64,000 nt of DNA from Acinetobacter sp. CS-2 (GCF_016599715.1 NZ_CP067019.1:2914001-2978000); one strand, 5' to 3'; counted from the first letter of the stretch, positions 21,401 through 31,353 are shown. Program-made: numbers and translations. Notes: generated by a model from the letters alone, not told the origin.

Positions 21401-21591
21401 TTTATAAAGTATTTTAATACTTTTTTGAATCCGTCAATGCGTAAGTCCTATAATATCTACTCCTATTAATCCCTTATTCGGCTTACGATATAACCTGAGC
21501 ACAATATAATTCCTATTATTTTTTTATCCCCAATAAAAGTAACTTACTAATCAGTGATGGTCTATAATTTTATACAGATACAATAACTCAT

Positions 21592-21621
21592 CTAACAATC
21601 TGTATGTGTAAAGGCTATACT
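21592..21621 (+). promoter_or_regulatory. Probable sigma-70 promoter of mrcA
   Basis: CTAACA (21592-21597), 18 bases, then TATACT (21616-21621), giving a leader of about 40 nt before the mrcA ATG. The -35 box is weak. The same 165-base region should also hold the divergent pilM promoter on the minus strand, which I could not pin down. Confidence 0.45.
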
Positions 21622-21667
21622 GACCGCCAATTAGTTTGCCATTAGCTCTTATTAAAACTTACTTGTT

Positions 21668-24196
21668 ATGAAAAAGCTATCTTGTTCGGGCCATGTTCAT
21701 CCATTTTTTTTGATCATAATTATAGTTTTGGTCTCAATTCCGATGGGATTTTATGGTATGTATCTCTATATTGCCCCATCCCTGCCTAAAATGACCACCT
21801 TAAAAAAGGCGCCATTATTAAAACCTTTACAAGTATATAGTGCAGATAATGAGCTGATTGCCGAGTATGGCGGAAAGTTATCTGTCCCGGTGGAATACAA
21901 ACAGATTCCTAAACCTTTTATCTCTGCTTTTCTTGCTGCAGAAGATTCATCGTTCTTTGAACATAGCGGTATCAGTTTTAAAGGTTTAGGTCGTGCGGTG
22001 AGTGAAACCATCACCGGTTCCAATGTGCAAACTGGTGGTTCCACCATTACCATGCAAGTGGCAAAAAACTATTATTTAACCCCTGAACGTACATTAAAAC
22101 GCAAACTGACTGAAATTTTTCTGGCACGCAAAATTGAACAGAACCTGACCAAAGAAGAAATTCTTACCTTATACGTAAATAAAATCTTCTTGGGTAAAAA
22201 TGCCTACGGGATTGCTGCAGCTGCAAAAATTTACTACAACAAAAATCTGGATCAGCTCAGTATTGCTCAAATGGCCATGATTGCCGGCCTACCCAAAGCA
22301 CCCTCAAAATACAATCCTGTCGTCAATCCTACCCGTGCCTTAGAACGCCGCAACTGGATTCTGGGTCGTATGCTGCAGTTGGGTTATATCAATCAAACTC
22401 AGTATAAACAGGCCATTGCTGAACCGGTTAACCTCGATATGCCAGAACGTGGCATCAATAACAAATATCCCTATGTCGGTGAAATGGTCCGTTCAGAATT
22501 GGTGGAAAAGTTTGGTGAACAAGCAATTGATTCTGGTTATAAAGTTTATACCACGATCAATAGCCAGCGTCAGGCCTTCGCAGAACAGTCTGTACAGGAA
22601 GGTCTCGAAGCCTATGACCGCCGACACGGCTGGAGAGGTGCCGAGGCACATGACAAGCCACTTAGCGATTTCATGCCTTATGCCAATACCTATCCTGCCA
22701 AGGTGGTTAAAGTCGAGAAAAACTCTTTTGAAGCTTTGATGCAAGATGGCTCTACAGTGACTGTGCCCTGGTCAGGCATGTCTTGGGCTGCTCCCTATCG
22801 AAATGCCAATAGCATTGGTCCTGCTCCGCGTACAGCTACACAAATCGTGAAAATAAACGATATTATCCGCTTACGTCCAAATGACAATAAAACCTCTTGG
22901 GCACTGGTACAAATTCCTAAAGCACAAGGCCAGCTGATTGCATTAAACCCGAACAATGGCGCAATTGAAGCAATTGTTGGTGGATACAATTTTTATCAGT
23001 CCAAATTCAACCGTGCCTTACAGGGCTGGCGTCAACCAGGTTCGACCATCAAACCCTTTGTTTATGCATTGGCACTTGAACGTGGTATGACCCCCTATAG
23101 CATGGTCAATGACAGTCCGATCACTATTGGCAAATGGTCACCAAAAAATTCCGATGGTCGTTATCTTGGCATGATTCCATTACGTCGTGCCCTGTATTTA
23201 TCGCGAAATACGGTATCGGTTCGCCTGCTGCAAACGGTGGGCATCGAGCGTACCCGACAATTACTGATGGATTTTGGTTTACATGAAAATCAGATTCCGC
23301 GAAATTACACGATTGCCTTAGGTACACCACAAGTTCTTCCTATTCAAATGGCTACAGGCTATGCCACTTTCGCCAATGGCGGTTACCGCATTCAGCCACA
23401 TTTTATTGACCGTATTGAAGATGCCTATGGCAAAGTGATTTATCAAAGCAATCCGGAATATGCGTGTATTTCCTGCATCAATCAAAATGATGAAGAAACT
23501 GCATCTGCAGAACCCGTGACCCCTGATGATGAAGTGATTAATGTCACCAATCAGACGCTGCCAGAAGAAAAACAGCTGGCCCAACTTGAGCTGGATGAAA
23601 CAAAGAGCCAGTACCGTCAGGCACAGCGTATCTTGAAATCAAGCTCGGCATATGACATGGCCAATATTCTGCGTGATGTGATTCAGCATGGTACCGGACG
23701 TGCCGCACTCAGAATTGGCCGTGATGATATTGGCGGTAAAACAGGAACCACCAATGATGCCAAAGATGCTTGGTTTGCAGGGTTTAATGGCAAACTGGTG
23801 ACTGTAGCATGGGTTGGTTTTGACCAACCAACTACACTAGGCCGTCGTGAATACGGTGGTGTTGCTGCCTTGCCAATCTGGACCAACTTTATGGGCAATG
23901 CCTTAAAAGGTACACCAGCAGCCTGGGTACATTTTGACAAAAATGCCAAAGCACCAGCTAATCGTAACCAGACGATTACTATAGGTGAACCCGTCCAGAC
24001 AGATCGCTCCTCTCCACCTTTGGCTCGTCCATTGTACCGTCCGGCACCTGCTGCCCCAGTGCGGGCACCGGAAAGCGACTTTGACGACTTGCCCGGAGAA
24101 GAAATCCTGGTTCCAAATAATGCAAATCCTCCAGATATGCAAAAACAAAACAGCAAACCGGATGCGCTGGATAATCTGATTGATGTATTTCAATAA
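21668..24196 (+). CDS. mrcA: Penicillin-binding protein 1A
   Basis: 842 residues, a class A PBP. One membrane anchor (about 13-33). The glycosyltransferase domain has AAEDSSFFEHSG with the catalytic Glu (about 91-102), GGSTITMQVAKN and KRKLTEIFLA. The transpeptidase domain has QPGSTIKPF (catalytic Ser), LSRNT and GGKTGTT. The tail (about 760-842) is rich in Pro and charged residues. It polymerises and cross-links murein in the periplasm. It is divergent to pilM, the usual arrangement in Acinetobacter and Pseudomonas. I see no clear ribosome site before the ATG; the start is chosen by the membrane anchor. Confidence 0.95.
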   Translation: MKKLSCSGHVHPFFLIIIIVLVSIPMGFYGMYLYIAPSLPKMTTLKKAPLLKPLQVYSADNELIAEYGGKLSVPVEYKQIPKPFISAFLAAEDSSFFEHSGISFKGLGRAVSETITGSNVQTGGSTITMQVAKNYYLTPERTLKRKLTEIFLARKIEQNLTKEEILTLYVNKIFLGKNAYGIAAAAKIYYNKNLDQLSIAQMAMIAGLPKAPSKYNPVVNPTRALERRNWILGRMLQLGYINQTQYKQAIAEPVNLDMPERGINNKYPYVGEMVRSELVEKFGEQAIDSGYKVYTTINSQRQAFAEQSVQEGLEAYDRRHGWRGAEAHDKPLSDFMPYANTYPAKVVKVEKNSFEALMQDGSTVTVPWSGMSWAAPYRNANSIGPAPRTATQIVKINDIIRLRPNDNKTSWALVQIPKAQGQLIALNPNNGAIEAIVGGYNFYQSKFNRALQGWRQPGSTIKPFVYALALERGMTPYSMVNDSPITIGKWSPKNSDGRYLGMIPLRRALYLSRNTVSVRLLQTVGIERTRQLLMDFGLHENQIPRNYTIALGTPQVLPIQMATGYATFANGGYRIQPHFIDRIEDAYGKVIYQSNPEYACISCINQNDEETASAEPVTPDDEVINVTNQTLPEEKQLAQLELDETKSQYRQAQRILKSSSAYDMANILRDVIQHGTGRAALRIGRDDIGGKTGTTNDAKDAWFAGFNGKLVTVAWVGFDQPTTLGRREYGGVAALPIWTNFMGNALKGTPAAWVHFDKNAKAPANRNQTITIGEPVQTDRSSPPLARPLYRPAPAAPVRAPESDFDDLPGEEILVPNNANPPDMQKQNSKPDALDNLIDVFQ

Positions 24197-24210
24197 AATT
24201 TTAGACAGAT

Positions 24211-24242
24211 AAAAAAACTCCCTCATTTGAGGGAGTTTTTTT
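24211..24242. terminator. Bidirectional terminator between mrcA and the rlmA-like gene
   Basis: AAAAAAACTCCCTC, loop ATTT, GAGGGAGTTTTTTT: a perfect 14-bp stem with A and T flanks. It serves the two convergent genes. Confidence 0.93.
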
Positions 24243-24249
24243 ATGCAGC

Positions 24250-25053
24250 TTATTTCTTTTTAAATAAATAAATCTGAAATTGGGCCTTTAACTCAAACTG
24301 ATCTTTCTGCTCTAACACCTGACGTCGCTCTGGCTTGGCTTTATAAGCATAAGGCGTCATCGCAACCAGATGCTTTAAATCTGTTTGTGACAAAGTAAGG
24401 GGAGCATCGACCACACTTTCCTCCACCAGCTCAAAAGCATCTTGCAGCTGAGTGACAAATTTATGCGGTTCATGCGGATTCACTTCTTCAAAAAGTGCCT
24501 CACGCATGGCATATAAATGCTCTTTCGCCGGGGTCACCACCATCAAATAAGCATGCGGTTTCAGTACCCGTAATATTTCCTGTTTAGGAATCGGACTAAA
24601 CAAGCTGGTGCACAAATCAATTGAAGCATCCAGTACCGGCAAGGTCGCTCCGGTTCCTACCACCCAAGTCATATTTTTATTGAGCTTTGCAGCCACCTGA
24701 ACCGCATTTTTAGCAATATCCACACCGACACATTGCAGCACTTCCGCCTGCATGGCACTGGTGTAATAACCTTCACCACAACCAATATCTAGCAGATTTT
24801 CAATTCGTAACGCGCGAATTTTTTCAACCACTGTCTGCTGTAAAGGCGCATAAAAACCGGCACTTAAAAATGCACGACGCGCCTGTACCGACTCAAGTGT
24901 ATCACCCGGATTCTTACTGTGCTTATGCTGCACTACATGCAGGTTCACATAGCCCTGTTTAGCCACGTCATAACTGTGATTATTCACACAGTGCCATGTT
25001 TTTCCAGTCAGTTTCAATACTTCATGACAGACAGGACACATCAGCAGATTCAT
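24250..25053 (-). CDS. rlmA: RlmA-type 23S rRNA (guanine-N1) methyltransferase
   Basis: 267 residues from the ATG at 25051-25053 with GGAGA six bases upstream; a TTG at 25065 is possible but less likely. The N-terminal zinc site is CPVCHE plus WHCVNNHSYD (about residues 5-30), typical of RlmA. A Rossmann SAM domain follows with LLDIGCGEGYYTSAM (about 86-100), the VGVDIAKNAV acidic strand and SLFSPIP. The family methylates a guanine in helix 35 of 23S rRNA (G745 in E. coli). The base target is inferred from the family. Confidence 0.87.
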   Translation of the reverse strand: MNLLMCPVCHEVLKLTGKTWHCVNNHSYDVAKQGYVNLHVVQHKHSKNPGDTLESVQARRAFLSAGFYAPLQQTVVEKIRALRIENLLDIGCGEGYYTSAMQAEVLQCVGVDIAKNAVQVAAKLNKNMTWVVGTGATLPVLDASIDLCTSLFSPIPKQEILRVLKPHAYLMVVTPAKEHLYAMREALFEEVNPHEPHKFVTQLQDAFELVEESVVDAPLTLSQTDLKHLVAMTPYAYKAKPERRQVLEQKDQFELKAQFQIYLFKKK

Positions 25054-25083
25054 ATTTTTCTCCAATGCCTGAAATCAGGCGAT

Positions 25084-25123
25084 AAAAAAGCCGACAGATG
25101 TGGGAGCAAATGCCAGCTTTTTT
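25084..25123 (-). terminator. Weak terminator-like hairpin after mraY
   Basis: AAAAAAGC and GCTTTTTT flank a 24-base insert that pairs poorly. It lies just after the mraY stop codon, where transcription of the dcw operon should end. Confidence 0.35.
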
Positions 25124-25134
25124 CGAATATTTGC

Positions 25135-26253
25135 TTAACGCAATTTTAAGGTCATTAAGCCTAAAACTACCAGCATAATCGTAATAATCCAGAAACGAAT
25201 CACCACCTGGGTTTCACGCCAGCCTTTTTTCTCATAATGATGATGCAACGGCGCCATCAGGAAGACACGCTTGTTACGCATCCGTAGAGAGCCAATTTGC
25301 AGGAACACCGAAATAGCTTCTACCACAAATACCCCGCCCATAATCGCAAATACGATTTCCTGACGAACCATGACTGCAATCGTACCCAGCATTGCACCTA
25401 AGGATAAAGCTCCGACATCACCCATAAATACTTGTGCAGGATGTGCGTTATACCAAAGAAAGGCCAAACCGGCACCAATCATAGCTGCACAAATCACCAC
25501 CAGTTCAGAAGAATATTTTACATAAGGGATATGCAGATAATTGGCAAAACGGACATCCCCGGCCAGATAGGCAAATACCCCCAAACCGGCAGCAACCAGA
25601 ACAATTGGCATAATCGCCAGACCATCCAGACCATCAGTCAGGTTCACCGCATTAGATGCACCGTTAATCACCAGATAGGTAAAGATAATGAAACCAATCC
25701 CTAAAGGAATAGCGGATAATGGAATGGTCAGATTTTTAAAGAAAGGAATCAACAGATCCAGCATATTGCTGGTATGTACAGGATTGGCCTGCTGGGTCGC
25801 AATCACATACAGGGCAATACCGGCACCCAAAGAAGCCACTGAAGTCCAGAAGAATTTTTTTCGTGCAGGCAGACCGGCATTGTCTTTATAACGTACCTTG
25901 ATCCAGTCATCTGCCCAGCCGACAGCACCAAAAATCACCATCACGCCCAGTACAATCCAGACATAAGGATTAGATAAATCTGCCCATAACAGGGTTGAAA
26001 TACCAATCGACAGCAGGACCAGAATCCCGCCCATGGTTGGGGTTCCCATTTTTTTGGCATGATTTTCAGGAGCAAAAGAACTTACTGCCTGCCCGTATTT
26101 TAAAGCCTGGAGCTTACGGATCATCACTGGACCCAGAACCAGTCCAATGGTCAATGCAGTTAAGACACTGAGCAAAGCACGTAAAGTTAAATAACGAACC
26201 ACCTGAAACGTGCTGTCAAAGCCCGCCAAATGTTCAAATAGCCATAACAGCAT
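25135..26253 (-). CDS. mraY: Phospho-N-acetylmuramoyl-pentapeptide transferase
   Basis: 372 residues, about ten membrane helices. Signature segments are [20 protein letters not shown] (about 115-134), [13 protein letters not shown] with the Mg-binding aspartates, [11 protein letters not shown], and the cytoplasmic loop [13 protein letters not shown]. It transfers the UDP-MurNAc-pentapeptide phosphosugar to undecaprenyl phosphate to make lipid I. The ATG directly follows the murF stop. Last gene of this dcw segment; murD and ftsW do not follow, consistent with a split dcw cluster. Confidence 0.97.
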   Translation of the reverse strand: MLLWLFEHLAGFDSTFQVVRYLTLRALLSVLTALTIGLVLGPVMIRKLQALKYGQAVSSFAPENHAKKMGTPTMGGILVLLSIGISTLLWADLSNPYVWIVLGVMVIFGAVGWADDWIKVRYKDNAGLPARKKFFWTSVASLGAGIALYVIATQQANPVHTSNMLDLLIPFFKNLTIPLSAIPLGIGFIIFTYLVINGASNAVNLTDGLDGLAIMPIVLVAAGLGVFAYLAGDVRFANYLHIPYVKYSSELVVICAAMIGAGLAFLWYNAHPAQVFMGDVGALSLGAMLGTIAVMVRQEIVFAIMGGVFVVEAISVFLQIGSLRMRNKRVFLMAPLHHHYEKKGWRETQVVIRFWIITIMLVVLGLMTLKLR

Positions 26254-27663
26254 TTAGAGTTTCTCCATCAAATCAGCCATCAATGTTTCCATGTGGGTAT
26301 AGCGAGAACCTTTAAACAGGAAACTCATGGATTGAGGTTGATGTGTTTCAATTAAACTAAGTAAGAAAGGAAGGGCTTGCGCCTGGGTCAAGAAGGCCTG
26401 CAGTTTTTTGCCATACTGGGTACTGCGTGCCCCTTCCTGGGTAGCCGGAGCAAATTCACCCACAGCGACCACGAAGTGAACCCCCGGTACAGAAACCAGG
26501 TCACACCCCAGCATATAGTGTTGCTGTGCAGCACTTGCACCTAATTCGCCAATATCACCAATCACCATTACTTTGACGCCTTCCTGCTGCGCCAGCACTT
26601 CGGCTGCAGCGCGCATGGACGTCGGGTTGGCATTGTACGTATCATCAATAAACAGATGTTTTGCGGTATGAATAAAGTTCAAACGGCCTTTCGCGCCTTT
26701 CGCCTGCTCCAAACCGGTCACAATATCATCCAGCGTAACACCAATCGCCAAGGCAAAAGCAGCGGCGGCAGTGGCATTCTGCACATTGTGTTCACCAGCA
26801 AATGGCAGATTAATCTGACGCACACCTTGCGGGGTATTTAACGTAAAGCGGGAAGATTGTGCTTGCAATTCGATGTCTGTTTCATATACATCACCACCTT
26901 GACCAAAACTCAATACCTTCTCAGTTTGCACCGCCTGGCGAATCATATCGGCAAAATCATCTGCCGCAGGAACAATTGAGGTGCCTGCTTTATCAATATG
27001 ACGATAAATTTCCGATTTTGCCCGACAGATACCATCGCGTCCGCCAAACTCACCTAAATGTGCAGTACCAATATTGATAATTCCGGCCACATGCGGTTGT
27101 ACCAGATTTGAGGTGTAATCAATTTCACCCTGATGGCTGGCACCCAATTCCATCACGGCATACTGATGTTCAGCACGTAGCTCAAGCAGCATCATCGGTA
27201 CGCCCAAATCGTTATTCAGGTTGCCACGGGTAATTAAGGTCGGTGCCAGACGCGACAAGATACTGCCGAGCATTTCCTTAGTGGTGGTTTTACCACTACT
27301 GCCGGTTAGGGCAATCACTTTCAACTGTGAATTTTGCGCACGGCGATAAGCCCCTAGATGCCCCAATGCCAGACGGGTATCAGCAACCACAAGCTGACAG
27401 ATATCGGCATCCACCGGATGGCTAACAATTGCGATTTCACAGCCCTTAGCCGCCACTTGGGCAACAAAATCATGCGCATCAAAACGTTCGCCTTGCAAGG
27501 CTAGAAAAACATCGCCCTTTTCCGCAAAGCGTGAATCGGTCAAAATCCGTTTGATTGCGCCTTGAGGCACTTTCTCATTCAACCAGTAACCTTGGGTAGC
27601 TTCAGCAAGCTGTACGGCTGTCCACGGTTCTAAAGGTACTGTACTGGTAGTTGATGTATGCAT
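26254..27663 (-). CDS. murF: UDP-MurNAc-tripeptide-D-Ala-D-Ala ligase
   Basis: 469 residues. The N-terminal domain binds UDP (about 1-105); the central ATPase has TGSSGKTTTKEM (about 115-126) and MELGASHQGEI; the C-terminal Rossmann domain starts near residue 325 (DDTYNANPTSMRAA). It adds D-Ala-D-Ala to the murein precursor in the cytoplasm. It follows murE by 12 bases. I see no unusual features. Confidence 0.97.
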   Translation of the reverse strand: MHTSTTSTVPLEPWTAVQLAEATQGYWLNEKVPQGAIKRILTDSRFAEKGDVFLALQGERFDAHDFVAQVAAKGCEIAIVSHPVDADICQLVVADTRLALGHLGAYRRAQNSQLKVIALTGSSGKTTTKEMLGSILSRLAPTLITRGNLNNDLGVPMMLLELRAEHQYAVMELGASHQGEIDYTSNLVQPHVAGIINIGTAHLGEFGGRDGICRAKSEIYRHIDKAGTSIVPAADDFADMIRQAVQTEKVLSFGQGGDVYETDIELQAQSSRFTLNTPQGVRQINLPFAGEHNVQNATAAAAFALAIGVTLDDIVTGLEQAKGAKGRLNFIHTAKHLFIDDTYNANPTSMRAAAEVLAQQEGVKVMVIGDIGELGASAAQQHYMLGCDLVSVPGVHFVVAVGEFAPATQEGARSTQYGKKLQAFLTQAQALPFLLSLIETHQPQSMSFLFKGSRYTHMETLMADLMEKL

Positions 27664-27675
27664 GATGGTTTCCTA

Positions 27676-29169
27676 TTACGCAGGATAAGCTGAATCTGAT
27701 GAGTGATGCTGTGCATCAATGGCCGCCTGCACTTCAACCACATCATCAAACCAATGACGTACGCCATCAATTTCCTGATAGTTTTCATGCCCCTTACCGG
27801 CAATAATTACAATATCACCCGCCTGAGCCTGTTTCACTGCAAATTTAATCGCTTCACGGCGGTCATGAATTTCATGTACTAGATGCTTTGAAAAATCAAT
27901 ACCTGCTTTCATGTCGGCAAAAATCTGTTCCGGGTCTTCGGTGCGCGGATTATCTGAAGTAATCAGCGCGACATTGGCATGGTCCAGGGCAGCTTGTGTC
28001 ATTAGCGGGCGCTTGCCCCGGTCACGGTCGCCACCACAGCCAAAGACTGCCCATAAATTTTTCGCTACATGGCGTTTTAAGGTGGTCAGCACCTGAATCA
28101 GGGCATCTGGCGTATGGGCATAATCCACTACAAACAGACGCTCGCCATCACGAATCACCTGCATACGACCCGGCGCACCTTTCAGTTGTGCTGCAACTGC
28201 AATCAAATCAGTCAGCTTAAAGCCAGCCTGCTGTGCAGCAATCAGACTCGCCACAAGATTTTCTACGTTAAAACGGCCAAGCAACGGGCTATTGACTTCA
28301 AATTCACCATCCGCAGTGATCAGTTTAAAGCATGCACCGTTTAAACTATATTGAATATTTTCAACCTGATAATCAGCTGTCTGAGTGGCCGAGTAAGTAA
28401 GGATTTGCGGTTGGGTCGGATTTGATTGGGCAGCGTCAATCATGACCTGTGCATGTTCATCATCAATGTTGATAATGGCTACTTTCAAAGTCAAAAATTT
28501 GAATAATCGCGACTTGGCTTCAGCATAAGCTTCAAGCGTTCCGTGATAATCCAGATGATCGCGACTCAAGTTACTATATGCCGCAATTTCGATATCGCAG
28601 CCATTTAAACGCCCCTGTTCCAGACCATGCGAGCTGGCTTCAATCGCTGCAAATTCAGCACCGGCCTGTGCATATTCATGTAAGGCATTTTGCAGCTGCA
28701 AGGCATCCAGCGTAGTATGCGTAGAAGCTTCCAGATTCGGTAAAATACCGTTACCGGTGGTTCCCATCACGGCGCATTTCTTGCCTTGTAACATCAGCAG
28801 TTCAGCAATTAAACGCGAGATGGTGGTTTTACCGTTGGTTCCTGTCACTGCAATAATGCGCGCGGCATTTACAGGTTGCGTCACTTGTAAATATTGCTTT
28901 TGCCACTGTCCCATCAAATGACGGACATTCGCTACCACTATACTATTTTCCAGACCTAAATCTGTTTCGCTGACCACAGCCAGAGCCCCCCTTGCCAAAG
29001 CCGATTGGGCAAACTGCAAGGTTTTTTCAGGCTGAGAAAAACTAGTCAGGGCAATAAAAATTTGCCCTGCGTCAACTTTACGACTATCTAAACTAAAGCC
29101 AGTGAATGGCTTGCTCATCCATCCAGCGGTTTTCTCAGTATGGTAGATATCTTGAAATGTAATCGACAT
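27676..29169 (-). CDS. murE: UDP-MurNAc-L-Ala-D-Glu:meso-diaminopimelate ligase
   Basis: 497 residues. The P-loop is VTGTNGKTTISR (about 109-120), followed by EASSHGLEQGR and YSNLSRDHLDYHGT. The sequence SDNPRTEDP (about 395-403) contains the DNPR motif that selects meso-diaminopimelate, so the murein is of the Gram-negative DAP type. It follows ftsI by ten bases. Confidence 0.97.
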   Translation of the reverse strand: MSITFQDIYHTEKTAGWMSKPFTGFSLDSRKVDAGQIFIALTSFSQPEKTLQFAQSALARGALAVVSETDLGLENSIVVANVRHLMGQWQKQYLQVTQPVNAARIIAVTGTNGKTTISRLIAELLMLQGKKCAVMGTTGNGILPNLEASTHTTLDALQLQNALHEYAQAGAEFAAIEASSHGLEQGRLNGCDIEIAAYSNLSRDHLDYHGTLEAYAEAKSRLFKFLTLKVAIINIDDEHAQVMIDAAQSNPTQPQILTYSATQTADYQVENIQYSLNGACFKLITADGEFEVNSPLLGRFNVENLVASLIAAQQAGFKLTDLIAVAAQLKGAPGRMQVIRDGERLFVVDYAHTPDALIQVLTTLKRHVAKNLWAVFGCGGDRDRGKRPLMTQAALDHANVALITSDNPRTEDPEQIFADMKAGIDFSKHLVHEIHDRREAIKFAVKQAQAGDIVIIAGKGHENYQEIDGVRHWFDDVVEVQAAIDAQHHSSDSAYPA

Positions 29170-29179
29170 TTATCACCTG

Positions 29180-31006
29180 TTACTGGATTTTGGGAGTATC
29201 TAAAGGTTTATCTAAAGGCACGTTCATCAAACGTAAGGATTCCTGCATCACACGTGCAAACACCGGCGCGGCCACCAGACCGCCATAATATTGCCCTTTC
29301 GGGTTTTCCACCACAATGACCATCGCTAAACGCGGATCACTGACCGGCGCCATACCAGCAAACAGCGCACGGTACTCACTATCTGAATACCCCTTACGGT
29401 CTGCACGTAATTTATGCGCAGTACCGGTCTTACCCGCCACCCGATAACCTGGAATATTCGCCTGTTGTGCTGTACCACCCGGCAAGGTCACGGCTTCCAT
29501 CATCAACAGCACCTGATCGGCAATTTTTGCATCAATAATCTGTTCGCCTTTCGGTGGCTGTTCTAATTTATATAAGCTTAAAGGGACTTTGACCCCTTTA
29601 TTGGCAATCATGGCATAAGCATCGGCAATTTGCAGTACCGTCGCATTCAGGCCATAGCCATAGGCCATGGTACCCACTTCTGAAACATTCCATTTGCTTG
29701 GCGGCAAAATCAGACCCGCACTTTCACCCGGGAATTTCACCGCAGAACGCTGTCCCAAACCTACTCGTTTATAGAAAGTCGGTAAGGTTGCATAAGGCAG
29801 TGACAAGGCAATTTTTGCCACCCCAACGTTGGATGATTTCTGGATAATGCCCCCCAGAGTCAGTGCACCATAGTTATGCGTATCACGGATGGTATGGTTA
29901 CCAATACGCATACTGCCCGGCGAAGTATTGACGATAGAGTTCGCGGTATATTTGCCACTTTCCAGCGCCATCGCCACCGTCAGCGGTTTCATGGTAGAAC
30001 CCGGCTCAAACGAGTCGACTGCACCGCGGTTACGCATGGCATCTTTATTGGCCAGACTTTTTTTGTCGTTGGGGTTATACGAAGGCCAGCTGGTCATGGC
30101 CAGAATTTCACCGGTTTTGACATCTACCGCAATCGCGGTTGCAGAGCGGGCATTATTGGCCACACCGGCAGCAGTCAACTCACGGTACATAATATATTGC
30201 AGCCGTGAATCGATACTTAGGGTGATGTTTTCCCCGGCTTCGACTTCCTTGATAATTTCAGGATCTTTAAAACGGTTGCCTTTTTTATCACGCACAATCT
30301 GCTGTTCGCCATCATGACCAGACAAAACCTTATTTAGCTGCATCTCCAGGCCTTCAATCCCCACGCCTTCACTATTGGTTAAACCAATAATCTGGGCATT
30401 GGGCTGCGGCTGCGGATAGTAACGTTTATAGTTTTTCTCGGTATAAACCCCCTGGAACTCACGTTTCGCGATCAGTTCCGCCTGCTGCGGTGGAATTTCT
30501 TTTTGCAGCACCAGATAACGTGAACGAGGTTTGTCATTCATTTTCTTTTTCAGCTCAGCACGGTCGATGCCCACTGCATCGGCAAGCTCATCCAGATTAA
30601 GATTTTTATCAGGTAACTGGCGTTTCAGTTTGCGATTATTGGGATCTTTGGCCAGTTCAGCAGTAATCTCGTCAAACTGTTTTTTGGTTTCAAAATAGTC
30701 ACGCGGATCAATCACCACCTTCATCACTGGCGTACTGATAGCCAGAGGTACACCATGACGGTCATAGATGACGCCACGCATCGCCTTGATTTTTTCAGTT
30801 CTTAAAATATTGGCATTAGCCTTGTTTTGCAAAAAGTCCTTATTGATCACCTGCACATAAAATGCACGACTCACTAAGGCCAAAAAGCATAGCAATACCA
30901 CGCTCCACATCAAATAAAAACGCCACATGTCTACACTGAGGGCATTTTTCTCACTAATCGGCTGCTGCTTTTTACGTGTTGCCTGTGTTGTTCTTTTGTC
31001 CACCAT
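29180..31006 (-). CDS. ftsI: Septal peptidoglycan transpeptidase PBP3 (FtsI)
   Basis: 608 residues, a class B PBP. Membrane anchor at about 29-50, pedestal domain (about 65-230), then the transpeptidase domain with EPGSTMKPL (active Ser), KSSNVGV and AGKTGTAHK. It cross-links septal murein together with FtsW and is a beta-lactam target. I see no insertion or obvious rearrangement around the active-site motifs. It follows ftsL by 14 bases. Confidence 0.97.
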   Translation of the reverse strand: MVDKRTTQATRKKQQPISEKNALSVDMWRFYLMWSVVLLCFLALVSRAFYVQVINKDFLQNKANANILRTEKIKAMRGVIYDRHGVPLAISTPVMKVVIDPRDYFETKKQFDEITAELAKDPNNRKLKRQLPDKNLNLDELADAVGIDRAELKKKMNDKPRSRYLVLQKEIPPQQAELIAKREFQGVYTEKNYKRYYPQPQPNAQIIGLTNSEGVGIEGLEMQLNKVLSGHDGEQQIVRDKKGNRFKDPEIIKEVEAGENITLSIDSRLQYIMYRELTAAGVANNARSATAIAVDVKTGEILAMTSWPSYNPNDKKSLANKDAMRNRGAVDSFEPGSTMKPLTVAMALESGKYTANSIVNTSPGSMRIGNHTIRDTHNYGALTLGGIIQKSSNVGVAKIALSLPYATLPTFYKRVGLGQRSAVKFPGESAGLILPPSKWNVSEVGTMAYGYGLNATVLQIADAYAMIANKGVKVPLSLYKLEQPPKGEQIIDAKIADQVLLMMEAVTLPGGTAQQANIPGYRVAGKTGTAHKLRADRKGYSDSEYRALFAGMAPVSDPRLAMVIVVENPKGQYYGGLVAAPVFARVMQESLRLMNVPLDKPLDTPKIQ

Positions 31007-31020
31007 AATTACAGCTAGCC

Positions 31021-31353
31021 CTATTTTTTATCTTCTGAAGTCATTGGTAAAGCAATTACAACCGTCTGTGCTGCAGGAGGCGAATACATGCGCAATTGCG
31101 TTACCGCACGCGTGCCGATTTGCGCCGTCGCACCAAAAGTTTGTTGTTCAATCAGCAAACGGCCCCACTCTGCATTTAGATCATCCCTTTCCCGCATAAA
31201 AGAACTGAGTTCGCGGTAGTCATGACGATATTCAAACACTTGAAATACCACCATGATTGCACTGACAAAGACCAACAGCAGCAAAACGATATAACTGATG
31301 AATTTTTTCATCGGTTTTTTGTCAGTTTTCTTTTCAACAACTTCAGTTTTCAT
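31021..31353 (-). CDS. ftsL: Cell division protein FtsL
   Basis: 110 residues. A basic cytoplasmic tail is followed by one membrane helix (about 19-39) and a periplasmic coiled coil (YRELSSFMRERDDLNAEWGR) that would pair with FtsB. The Lys- and Glu-rich start (MKTEVVEKKTDKKPMKK) is typical. Its ATG overlaps the rsmH stop by one base, so it is translationally coupled. Identity rests on position, size and topology, since FtsL sequences diverge. Confidence 0.93.
   Translation of the reverse strand: MKTEVVEKKTDKKPMKKFISYIVLLLLVFVSAIMVVFQVFEYRHDYRELSSFMRERDDLNAEWGRLLIEQQTFGATAQIGTRAVTQLRMYSPPAAQTVVIALPMTSEDKK

Larger units (their letters stand above)
19244..21450 (-). mobile_element. ISAba11-like element (IS701 family), outer copy, interrupted
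   Basis: The outer copy covers 19244-20299 and 21406-21450, 1101 bp in all once the inner copy is removed. Terminal inverted repeats are TAGGACTTACGCA at 19244 and TGCGTAAGTCCTA ending at 21450. The target duplication is taata (19239-19243 and 21451-21455). Length and 5-bp duplication agree with ISAba11 of the IS701 family as I know it. The inner copy entered its upstream end, before the transposase start, so the transposase gene is whole but its promoter side is altered. Confidence 0.92.
18229..21502 (-). pseudogene. pilM: pilM, split after codon 15 by nested ISAba11-like elements
   Basis: The body (18229-19243) encodes the actin-like PilM fold from ISSTSVKLLEL onward. The first 15 codons and part of the next lie 2.2 kb away at 21451-21502, starting at a GTG (21500-21502) with AGGAA upstream, and read MLRLYRKPNKGLIGVD. 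Removing the insert and one taata duplication (19239-19243 = 21451-21455) restores an exact 353-codon frame with the usual GLIGVDISSTSVKLLEL sequence. The split removes the start, the first beta-strand and the Asp of the nucleotide phosphate-1 loop. PilM is the cytoplasmic ring protein that binds PilN and the pilus motor ATPases. A rescue start is possible: the element's end supplies a GTG at 19255-19257 in frame, giving MRKSYISSTSVK, two bases after the transposase stop. Confidence 0.95.

Noticed and set aside
19239-21455. Tandem duplication of an ISAba11-like element
   Set aside because: The inner copy has its own 5-bp duplication (tttat) of outer-copy sequence, and the outer copy's missing 45-bp end continues beyond it. 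This is nested insertion, not a tandem repeat.
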